A DNA stretch of 54,162 nt. It comes from Clostridia bacterium (lineage in GTDB: Bacteria; Bacillota; Clostridia; Christensenellales; Borkfalkiaceae). Shown piece after piece: positions 32,775 through 40,757 of this stretch (the stretch's first letter is position 1; every line of letters starts with the position of its first letter). The notes beneath the pieces were generated by a model. It saw nothing but the letters and a program-made list of their open reading frames with translations. It searched no databases and was not told the origin of the DNA. The translations under genes and the position numbers were made by a program. Location of the stretch: positions 1 through 54,162 of the forward strand of contig JAGAIW010000149.1 in NCBI GenBank assembly GCA_017626305.1. Direction: 5' to 3'.

Positions 32775-33722
32775 TTATTCTCCTATACCGATTTGTTTTT
32801 TAATAGAATCGCCAAGCGTTTTCATTTGAGCCAAACAACTCTTTTGGTATTCCGTAATTAAATTGCAATCTACCGCGCGGGAAATCGGCTCAATCTCAAT
32901 CCCTTCGTGAGCATTTACGTAATACTTTGCCGTCGCGGGATATGCCAAGCTTTCCGTAAACGCCGTCATACAAACAAACGCTTGCACGATTTCCGCTTCC
33001 TTTTTATCCGCATTATCAAAAGGCCACTTGTAAATTTCGGGGTGGAAATTCGCCATGACGCCACAATATCCGTCTGCACCTGCACGGAGCGTTTCCAAAA
33101 GCGTTTGCGCATTTGCGTTATAAAGACCTATATCGCAACCCTTTAATACTTCGATTCTTTCTTTAATCATTTCCGCGTCACAGCAGGTATCTTTAATAAA
33201 TGCAAATCTACCCGTCGCCTTGCACGCTTCAAGCATTTTCTTGGTGAGCAAACGCTTATAAGGTTTCGGACATTCATATACACCTAAAGGCATATTTGTA
33301 GGAATCTTCGCGATAAGCTTATGTAAATCTTCAATCCACTTTTCGTCCGTCGTGTTTGCAATATCCATACGGTTGGAAATCAAAATAAGCGCGTCGGCTC
33401 CAATTCCCGACATAGCGGTAAGTTCTTCTACTTGGTCTTCAAACGAATCGGAAACGTGTCCTGAAACAACGACTTTCATAGGCTTGCGAGTTTTATCCAC
33501 TTCTGCCAAAGCTTTCGCTTTTTCCACAACCGTTTTACCAATGTTCACTCTTTCTTCAAGCGTTAAAAAGAAAATTTCGCTCGATTGACAAACGGCAAAA
33601 ATCCCGTCGCAACCTTTTTTCCAATACCATTCCACAAGTGCTTCTACGCCCTTATAATCCACTTTCCCTTCTTTCGTGTATGGTGTTACCATCGTAGGAA
33701 ATACACCCAACTTCTTGTTCAT
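32775..33722 (-). CDS. DHDPS/N-acetylneuraminate-lyase family aldolase
   Basis: 315 residues from the ATG 8 nt after GGAGAAG; the frame also continues upstream without a ribosome site. Class I aldolase of the DapA/NanA superfamily: Tyr149 in VYECP and the Schiff-base Lys177 in FAFIKDTCCD. The usual T-T-G-E / S-T-G-E substrate block is CQSSE (45-49), so neither normal DHDPS nor normal NanA specificity is expected. Family members cleave 2-keto-3-deoxy acids to pyruvate plus an aldose. Between GH20, YhcH, FucU and a KpsF-type enzyme, a Kdo or related aldolase is the best inference. Confidence 0.85.
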   Translation of the reverse strand: MNKKLGVFPTMVTPYTKEGKVDYKGVEALVEWYWKKGCDGIFAVCQSSEIFFLTLEERVNIGKTVVEKAKALAEVDKTRKPMKVVVSGHVSDSFEDQVEELTAMSGIGADALILISNRMDIANTTDEKWIEDLHKLIAKIPTNMPLGVYECPKPYKRLLTKKMLEACKATGRFAFIKDTCCDAEMIKERIEVLKGCDIGLYNANAQTLLETLRAGADGYCGVMANFHPEIYKWPFDNADKKEAEIVQAFVCMTAFTESLAYPATAKYYVNAHEGIEIEPISRAVDCNLITEYQKSCLAQMKTLGDSIKKQIGIGE

Positions 33723-33750
33723 AATTTTACTTCTCCTTTTACCCAATTTT

Positions 33751-35580
33751 TTATACCACGTGTACAGTTGCATTGATTTTCCAATCGTTTAATCTCAACG
33801 GCTTTGTCGAATCTTCGCCCGTAAACGACAAAATATCTTCATCAAGCTCGTCAATCTTATCAATCTCGCCCAAAGTAAACTTCGTTAATTTTTTCAAGCA
33901 CGATTTCGTTCGGAGTAACAATCCGCCAAGCCGCAATTCTTGCACGTCAAACCCAAACGGCTTATTATAGTTATGCCATTGTTTTTCAAATGAAACGTAA
34001 AACTTTTCAATAAGCGGTATCAACTTTTCATAATCGGCAATAACGGCTTTTAACTGTTCTATATCTTTTTCTCTATATGCCGAACGTGTTCGAACGCCAA
34101 GATTATGTTTAATCGACAAAATACTACTCAAATCATACGCCGTTTCAAACAAATCCCCAAACTTTCCGCCTTTACAAACTGCCGCCAATTTGTTCTTGTT
34201 ACCATCATAGAAATCTTGTTCGACAAAAATATTTTTATCAAGCAAGCCGTTGAAATAATCGTTGTAGAAAACGTATTTGCTCGGATTACAAACAATATTT
34301 TGTTCTTTCGTTAAAATGTTCGGCGCATCCAATAAGTTAAAGGTATCGTATTCAATCCCCACTAAATTTAAGAATTTTTCTTTTACGTGGGCATTATCCA
34401 TACCGTAACTCGTTTCGCCCAAATAATACATTGACGTCAAGCTTGCAAAAATCGGACATTCTCCGCCACCGTCGCCCCAATCAGTATAAATATAATGCTG
34501 TACGCCATATTCTTTACAACTTGCCACGGAAGCATCGATTACCCCTTCTACAAAGGCGTTCATAGGCGAAAAACCTTGCCAAGCAAGCGTACCGCCGGCA
34601 AACCATATCTCATTCTTGAACTTCTTATGACGAGCCATCATTCTATCATAGCCCTTTTTATCGTTATTATAATAATGCCAATAACAAAGAGCCACTTCTT
34701 CAGGAACACCGTCGATTACTTCTTGCGTAATCGGTAAATCGGTATAATAGAATCCATCGCCAAGAAGCTTAAAGAACATATCGCTCCACATAATCGGCTT
34801 TAATCCGTATTTATTCGTAATGGCGATAACCTTTCTCAAATGCTCAAACAACAATTCGTAACGATCTCTATATCCGTGCTTATCAAAATATTTGCCAAGC
34901 CCGACCATGTGCGCTTCGTCAAAACCGATATTGATTTTCTTGGAGCGCACGCACGAGGAAATTTGACCGACCATCTTATCAAGCAAATTGTATGTAGCGT
35001 CTTCGCCCACCATTAAAATATCGTTACAATCGTTAATCGCTGCATACGGTTTCCAACGGAAGATGGAATTAAGGTGCGCGAGTGTTTGAATACACGGCAC
35101 TACTTCAATACCAAACGCATTTGCGTAATCGTCAATTTCACGAATTTCGTCTTGCGTGTATCTACCGCGCAAATACCCAAAATACGGTTCGCCTTTAAGC
35201 TCATACGTATCTTCCACGTAAAACTCTAATTGATTGTAGCCAAATACCGCCAAATAACGTATAAGCCGTTTCAATGCGGAAACCGTCATAACGGCATTAC
35301 GAGAACAATCAATCATTACGGCAAGCGTTTCAAACGTGGAAACAAACTCCCGATTTTCATTCGCACCTTTAACTGCTATCATTTCCCCGATTGCCTTAAA
35401 TATTTGATTATAGGACACATATTCAACGATAGCTTTTCCTTTTTCTTTTCGAAGTATAAAACGTTTTGAATTTCTCGTTTCTAATTCAATCGTTTCGCCT
35501 TCCGACAAAGGAAACTCCAAAGCAAGTTCGTCAAGCGCATATTGTAAGTTTTTATCTTCATTTTTAAGAATTATTTTCAT
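33751..35580 (-). CDS. Cytosolic GH20 beta-N-acetylhexosaminidase
   Basis: 609 residues without signal peptide. The GH20 barrel starts with VMIDCSRNAVMTVSALKRLI and has IEVVPCIQTLAHL. The catalytic Asp221-Glu222 pair is in INIGFDEAHMVG. Further barrel strands are KPIMWSDMFF and QHYIYTDWGDGGGE. It resembles the intracellular GH20 enzymes of streptococci (GcnA/GH20C type), which remove terminal beta-GlcNAc or beta-GalNAc from short glycans using the substrate's acetamido group. Cytosolic location implies that its substrate is imported by the ABC transporter encoded upstream. Confidence 0.88.
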   Translation of the reverse strand: MKIILKNEDKNLQYALDELALEFPLSEGETIELETRNSKRFILRKEKGKAIVEYVSYNQIFKAIGEMIAVKGANENREFVSTFETLAVMIDCSRNAVMTVSALKRLIRYLAVFGYNQLEFYVEDTYELKGEPYFGYLRGRYTQDEIREIDDYANAFGIEVVPCIQTLAHLNSIFRWKPYAAINDCNDILMVGEDATYNLLDKMVGQISSCVRSKKINIGFDEAHMVGLGKYFDKHGYRDRYELLFEHLRKVIAITNKYGLKPIMWSDMFFKLLGDGFYYTDLPITQEVIDGVPEEVALCYWHYYNNDKKGYDRMMARHKKFKNEIWFAGGTLAWQGFSPMNAFVEGVIDASVASCKEYGVQHYIYTDWGDGGGECPIFASLTSMYYLGETSYGMDNAHVKEKFLNLVGIEYDTFNLLDAPNILTKEQNIVCNPSKYVFYNDYFNGLLDKNIFVEQDFYDGNKNKLAAVCKGGKFGDLFETAYDLSSILSIKHNLGVRTRSAYREKDIEQLKAVIADYEKLIPLIEKFYVSFEKQWHNYNKPFGFDVQELRLGGLLLRTKSCLKKLTKFTLGEIDKIDELDEDILSFTGEDSTKPLRLNDWKINATVHVV

Positions 35581-35587
35581 AATAACC

Positions 35588-36892
35588 TCAAAGTTTTACT
35601 TTATGGAACGTAATCGCGTTCGTATTGTGGAAATCATCAGCTTTATTAAATCCTGTACGAGATAAAATATAAGCATAGCCATTTTCAATAAAGAAGCTGG
35701 GATATTGAAATCCCACTTCTTTGGGGGGCATATCCGCATAGTTTAACACGTCTTTATATACTTCCCAATGCTCGCCGTCAACTGACTTTGCAAGCGCAAG
35801 TACGTTTCTTGCGGGCGCAAGATTTCCGCAAGCATAATATACGCCGTCGTACTTTTGTATATAAAATTTCGTATGTGCGAACGGGAAGTCAATCATTTTC
35901 TCAAACGCAGGCGCACAATCAAAATCGTCAACACGTAAAACCATTGCTTGATTTTCACCATAACGTAAAATATCCTTAACCGTCCCATCAGGCATTTGAA
36001 CAAGATTGCCTTCGATTGCACAAGCTCCTTCTCTTGGAAGCTGTTCTGCTTCGTGTGTACGAGAAACGCAACCCGTCGTGTGCCAATTATCAACGTTCAT
36101 AAGATCCGCCGTTTTGTCTACCGAATATACGACTTGACAAAACGTTTTTGCCCAACAGCCGTATTCCACAGCAATCGCGAGTTTATCTCCCGTATCGAGA
36201 ATAGGAACGGGCGCTTTATGGAAACCGCAAATATCACCGAAGCTACTACCGCGTCCTAAAACAATCGGTTCACTCCAAGTAACGCCTTCGTCTACGGAAC
36301 ACCCTAAAAGCAAGTCGCCGTATTCTTTGGAACACGCAATACTATACACTTTGTTTTGATGAACAAACAACGTTCCCCAAAAACAAGGGTATAAATCGGT
36401 TACGTATTGCCACGTTTTTCCATCGTCAACGCTTTTGAATACCTTGGAAAGATTCTGCGGGTATTTCAAAGAAAATACGTCCATACTCACAAGCAACGCG
36501 CCCGAAGGTAAACGAACGATAGACGGGCTTGCAAGGAATCTACCCGAAAAATAATAAGCATTATCGTTCGGATGCAAGTAATTGATAACAATCCCCGGAA
36601 AATCCCCCGAACGAGCCAAACGGGTAATACTTACTTTACCGCCAACACGAATATAGAACTCATATTCTTTATCATCTTCCACATCGAAAAACGCCGTGTC
36701 TTTGCTACAAATCTTACAATTTTTATCCTTACCCGTTTCCCCATAAAAAACTTCACATTCCGTAAATGCGGCATAAGCCCATTCAAAAGAGATTTTCTCT
36801 TTTGACGGGCGTATGGCTAAAATTTCAGGTCTATCCTGTTCTATGTGGAAAGGGTTATAAGGTTTATAATCCCAATTCGCTTTTACTTTCAT
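35588..36892 (-). CDS. Cytosolic sialidase-fold (BNR/Asp-box) glycoside hydrolase candidate
   Basis: 434 residues, no signal peptide. Residues 1-95 look like a fibronectin-III-type domain. A six-bladed propeller follows: FLASPSIVRLPSGALLVSMD, Asp boxes SVDDGKTW (154-161) and SVDEGVTW (199-206), and a third, weaker SVDGEHWEV. The closing FQYPSFFIENGYAYILSRTG resembles the last blade of exo-sialidases. GH33-type enzymes remove sialic acid or the related 2-keto sugars Kdo and Dha. The full Arg triad cannot be proved by eye. Position next to GH20 and an NAL-family aldolase supports a role in releasing a nonulosonic-type sugar in the cytosol. Confidence 0.7.
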   Translation of the reverse strand: MKVKANWDYKPYNPFHIEQDRPEILAIRPSKEKISFEWAYAAFTECEVFYGETGKDKNCKICSKDTAFFDVEDDKEYEFYIRVGGKVSITRLARSGDFPGIVINYLHPNDNAYYFSGRFLASPSIVRLPSGALLVSMDVFSLKYPQNLSKVFKSVDDGKTWQYVTDLYPCFWGTLFVHQNKVYSIACSKEYGDLLLGCSVDEGVTWSEPIVLGRGSSFGDICGFHKAPVPILDTGDKLAIAVEYGCWAKTFCQVVYSVDKTADLMNVDNWHTTGCVSRTHEAEQLPREGACAIEGNLVQMPDGTVKDILRYGENQAMVLRVDDFDCAPAFEKMIDFPFAHTKFYIQKYDGVYYACGNLAPARNVLALAKSVDGEHWEVYKDVLNYADMPPKEVGFQYPSFFIENGYAYILSRTGFNKADDFHNTNAITFHKVKL

Positions 36893-36910
36893 AAAACAAT
36901 CCTTTTTCTA

Positions 36911-38818
36911 CTATGCAACGATACAAACAATTTCCTTATATACCGTACTGTTTGCAAAAGAACGCACAATAATCGTAAACGTCGTTCCGCTTTGAACGGA
37001 AGAATCTACAACGATATTCGCATTTTCCGTAATCGTTACACCTGTCGTCGCCGTTTTAAGCGATACAATATAGTTTCCCGTTGCAGTAATTACAAGTGTC
37101 GTCGAACCGTTTGCGGTTACGTTCAAAGTTTCCGTACAGGAAAGGGTAGGCGTAAAGCTCGTGTTCTTTAACATTGCTACGCTATCCGCAGTCACATTCC
37201 AAATCTCTTTATCAAACTTGGAATAGTCCGCTTTATAGATTTCGTCGTTCCCGTAAACTTCGCTGTCAATGATATTATCCGTGTTCGTCGGCAAGGAAAC
37301 AAGATTTAACCCAAAAGAATTGAACGCATAGCAGTTTTTCATCGTCGCTTGGTTACCCATATAGCCAACAATCGTACCATACTTGTCAATCGCTTGACCT
37401 TGCGTCGTGTTATATTCTTTACCTGCCGCAAGATTCATGTGAACTACACAATTTTCAATCGACGATTGTAATTGCATTTTCGTGATCACACCTGCAAGCG
37501 GATTATTCTTCGTCAACGCAGTCGTAGAGCCACTAATATTCATTTCCAAATAAATATTTTCAACGCGTCCTTCGCACCAATATACAAGTGCAGAGCCACC
37601 AAGATACATACTTGCATTGATAAGAGAAACGTTACGGATAATACCATTTTCACCCAATGTGCCGAACAAAGCGTTTTGCGTATTATTGCCCGCATACGGC
37701 GTATAGTTCATAAGCGCATATCCATTCCCGTCGAAAATCCCTTCAAATTCATTCTCTTGGGGATAATAGCTCGTATCTTTCGACGCACCTGTATTTGCAT
37801 AAGGAGCAATAGTCGATACTCTCGTCGGCTTACCCGAAGTTGCAAAATCAATAGATTTTGTAAGTACGTAGTTTGCCGTCAAATCGTTGGCAATATTCGC
37901 AAAATCCGTCGCGCTTGCTACGGGGATATACGTACCGAACGTCATTTCACTTTCTACATCGCCTACAACGCCTTTTACCGTAAACATACCCGATTTTGCA
38001 GTCGTCGTCAAAACTCCGTTGGAAAGACTTGCAATCGCACTATCCGAAACCGTCCATTCTATATCCGAAGCGTTCCCTGCAACTCCGTTTTTCTCATACG
38101 TATAATCCAAGGTGTACGTTTTGCTTAAACCGAGATATTTTTCAACTTCTTCAACACCGTTAATCGTCAATGCATATTTATCCGTAATGGAAACGGGCAA
38201 TGTTGCCGTAACCCCGTGCACAACGACGGAAATCGTGCTGTTTCCCGTTTTATTTGCTTTAATCGTTGCTTCGCATTGATTATTCGCAATCGTTGTTTCC
38301 GACGATACGATTTCAAGGTTTTCCGATTCGTCAACCGACCAAACAACCGTTGCACCATCCCCGTTCGTACAGGTCAAAACAACAGTATACTCGTCCGTTA
38401 CTTTCAAGCCAAGCTCTTCATCGTAAAAGTGCAAACTGATAGGCGGCGTCGTAACCGTGACGGTACAAGTAGCCGTTTTTTCTTCTACGGCAGCCGTAAT
38501 CGTAACCGTACCGACAGCAATAGCCGTTACTTTTCCCGTTTCGCTAACGGTTGCAATTTCGGGATTGCTACTCGTCCAAACAACATCTTCTTCGCTGTTT
38601 TCCACCGTTGCAACAAGCGTTTCTTCTTCGGGGATTTCAAGCGTTAAAGCCGTTTTATTTAAGATTATCGAAACCTCATCTTCGACCACGGATGAATTAG
38701 AACTATCCCCCGAAGTATCCGTACTGTTATCGGGAGTATTGTTACAACCAACAGCAAAAGCCATTGAGCAACAAAAAATTGTCAAAATAGATAAAATTGC
38801 CAATAATTTCTTTTTCAT
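36911..38818 (-). CDS. Lipoprotein with Big_2 Ig-like domains and beta-helix-like C-terminus
   Basis: 635 residues. Lipobox AVGC ends the signal peptide near residue 25, followed by a Ser/Asp-rich linker. Big_2 domains: ALTLEIPEEETLVATVENSE then VVWTSSNPEIATVSETGKVT, and two less typical units up to residue 295. The C-terminal 340 residues are GLUG/beta-helix-like (LFGTLGENGIIRNVSLINAS, RVENIYLEMNISG, SIENCVVHMNL, TMKNCYAFNSFG). This C-terminal module is shared with the 663-residue surface protein of the same locus. Probably a surface glycan-binding protein. Confidence 0.8.
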   Translation of the reverse strand: MKKKLLAILSILTIFCCSMAFAVGCNNTPDNSTDTSGDSSNSSVVEDEVSIILNKTALTLEIPEEETLVATVENSEEDVVWTSSNPEIATVSETGKVTAIAVGTVTITAAVEEKTATCTVTVTTPPISLHFYDEELGLKVTDEYTVVLTCTNGDGATVVWSVDESENLEIVSSETTIANNQCEATIKANKTGNSTISVVVHGVTATLPVSITDKYALTINGVEEVEKYLGLSKTYTLDYTYEKNGVAGNASDIEWTVSDSAIASLSNGVLTTTAKSGMFTVKGVVGDVESEMTFGTYIPVASATDFANIANDLTANYVLTKSIDFATSGKPTRVSTIAPYANTGASKDTSYYPQENEFEGIFDGNGYALMNYTPYAGNNTQNALFGTLGENGIIRNVSLINASMYLGGSALVYWCEGRVENIYLEMNISGSTTALTKNNPLAGVITKMQLQSSIENCVVHMNLAAGKEYNTTQGQAIDKYGTIVGYMGNQATMKNCYAFNSFGLNLVSLPTNTDNIIDSEVYGNDEIYKADYSKFDKEIWNVTADSVAMLKNTSFTPTLSCTETLNVTANGSTTLVITATGNYIVSLKTATTGVTITENANIVVDSSVQSGTTFTIIVRSFANSTVYKEIVCIVA

Positions 38819-38834
38819 TTTTTATTTTCCTCTC

Positions 38835-40757
38835 TTATAATAATTTCGTTCTCCAATCGGCAACAAGCGTTGCTATACTCTTATCTGCACCAGCCGCCGC
38901 ATTGTACTCTGCCCAACGATCAATACCAATCGCATTACAAATACTTTCAAATTCGTCTATTTTTTGAGCAATTTGTTCTTTCGTAAAGTAATCTTTCCAA
39001 AATGTTAATTGCCAATAAATATAAGATGTTTTTTCAGCGTCAATTCGATTTTTCAGCTTTTGATATAATGCGTTGTCCGTTTGTTTTAAGGGCGCTATCT
39101 TATTCAAAGCTTCTTCAATTATCAATTCTTGTTGACGCAAATATTCTTTCGTGAAAATTGTATTCTCGAAGAAATAGTTACCCCCTTTGTTTGCCGACGG
39201 GATAAAGCAAAGATTGTGTTCCCCGTCATTCTCCAACTTGGCAAAATACATCTCTTGCAATTCCAAAAGCTCTTTCATCGGCTCGTAAGCGTCTTTATAG
39301 TATGCTTTCATAAAGTCATCAATCAAATCACGGACGTTTTGCGAATAATTCCACATAAGCTCCGACTGCAAATATGCAAGCAAATCTTGGAAACCGCTTG
39401 TCCTCGATTCGCCTACGGCAGTATCAAAAATGTATTCGGCACCATACTCGTCTGTAATCTCATAATTTTTTGCCATATTCCCGTATTGTACAAAGGGAAC
39501 GAAATAATACGCATATTGAGCCGAATAGAACCGAGCGTATATCGTAGCGTTTACTTTTTGCCAACCTTCAAACGTTTGTTTTGCTATAGCATTACAATCA
39601 GCATTGTTAATAGGGTGAGAATAGCACGCTGTTAAAGGTGCAATAATGATAGAAACGTTATTCGCAGGATACACGGACGGATCCAAAACGTTTCCGTTAT
39701 CATCTACGGGCGGTACTTGCGTTTTTTGATACGCATAGGTAGCAAATTGAATTTTTCGCCCTTCCCCTTTTTCATCAAAATGCGCTTGCACAGCGTTTGC
39801 AACTTTATTTACAAACCGAACCATAACACCACTTTCTTTATATTTCAAAACTTGTGGAGCACAATTCGAACATTCGCAAAATGAATTATCATCTTGTTGT
39901 CCAAGCGTTACGATTTCTTCATTCGGATTTTCTTCCAAAAACGCAATAACGTTCTTAATCATTTCCGCCGTCATTTCTTCGTTTGTCAAGCAAAGCTGTG
40001 TTGCCTCAGCATCCGGAGAATACCAATCCCGATGTTTTTCATAATACGTTTCCTTTGGAATAAACGCAAAATGCGAATGCGTCCAATACGTCCAATTTTC
40101 CGTATGTAACATAAAACGCATACGACGGCGATACGTACTGTTATTCGTTATGTGATAACTGCTAATGGCACGGCGAGCAATATCGGGGACTTCCCGAATA
40201 TCCATATTCAAAAGCTTTATGTTTTTGCTTGGCGTAAATACGATTTCATCTACAGCATAAACCTTTGCTTTCAAATTTCGCTCAATAAATTCATACGTGG
40301 AATACAATGAACCGTAACTACTTCCACCAAGCAAAATCACGTCGTCGTCAACCGTTTTTACAACGTAACCGTCATTGCCTAAATCCTTTTTCCATTCGAC
40401 AAGATTTTCCCCAACAACGATAGACGTTTCTCCAATAGAAATATACTTACCACTGCTTGCCTCGGTAACCGTATCATCCGTAACAACGGGTAACGTCGTC
40501 CCCGAAGTATTTTCAAGGAAATAATTTAATTCACTTACGGCAAAATCAATCAAAGTATCCGTCGTAGCAGGAATTAAAATTTTATATTCGCTTGCTCCGC
40601 TTTTTACAAAATATCCGTCGCTTTCGGTTATTTGAGCCAAATGGTTTTTATCAATCGTCGAAGAAGAATCGTCATCTTCATCATTTTTACATCCTACGCA
40701 AGAAAATAAAAGCGAAGTTGCCAAAGCGATGATTGCAATATTTCTAAATTTTTTCAT
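38835..40757 (-). CDS. DUF4838 lipoprotein, putative glycoside hydrolase-like
   Basis: 640 residues. Lipobox SCVGC near residue 22, Asp/Ser-rich linker, then a GH67/GH20-like N-terminal domain (YKILIPATTDTLIDFAVSEL, GGSSYGSLYSTYEFIERNL). The DUF4838 core has REVPDIARRAISSYH, an aromatic block WTYWTHSHFAFIP and the characteristic QQDDNSFCECSNC. DUF4838 proteins are exported, common in gut glycan-use loci, and presumed to act on or bind polysaccharides; activity is unknown. It may carry out the first, extracellular cut of the target glycan. Its ATG overlaps the previous stop as ATGA. Confidence 0.85.
   Translation of the reverse strand: MKKFRNIAIIALATSLLFSCVGCKNDEDDDSSSTIDKNHLAQITESDGYFVKSGASEYKILIPATTDTLIDFAVSELNYFLENTSGTTLPVVTDDTVTEASSGKYISIGETSIVVGENLVEWKKDLGNDGYVVKTVDDDVILLGGSSYGSLYSTYEFIERNLKAKVYAVDEIVFTPSKNIKLLNMDIREVPDIARRAISSYHITNNSTYRRRMRFMLHTENWTYWTHSHFAFIPKETYYEKHRDWYSPDAEATQLCLTNEEMTAEMIKNVIAFLEENPNEEIVTLGQQDDNSFCECSNCAPQVLKYKESGVMVRFVNKVANAVQAHFDEKGEGRKIQFATYAYQKTQVPPVDDNGNVLDPSVYPANNVSIIIAPLTACYSHPINNADCNAIAKQTFEGWQKVNATIYARFYSAQYAYYFVPFVQYGNMAKNYEITDEYGAEYIFDTAVGESRTSGFQDLLAYLQSELMWNYSQNVRDLIDDFMKAYYKDAYEPMKELLELQEMYFAKLENDGEHNLCFIPSANKGGNYFFENTIFTKEYLRQQELIIEEALNKIAPLKQTDNALYQKLKNRIDAEKTSYIYWQLTFWKDYFTKEQIAQKIDEFESICNAIGIDRWAEYNAAAGADKSIATLVADWRTKLL

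Noticed and set aside
32347-36892. Ordinary sialic acid (NeuAc) catabolism
   Set aside because: NanE, NanK and NagA/NagB are absent, the aldolase lacks the usual NanA block, and FucU plus a KpsF-type isomerase have no role in that route. Kept only as the alternative to the Kdo idea.
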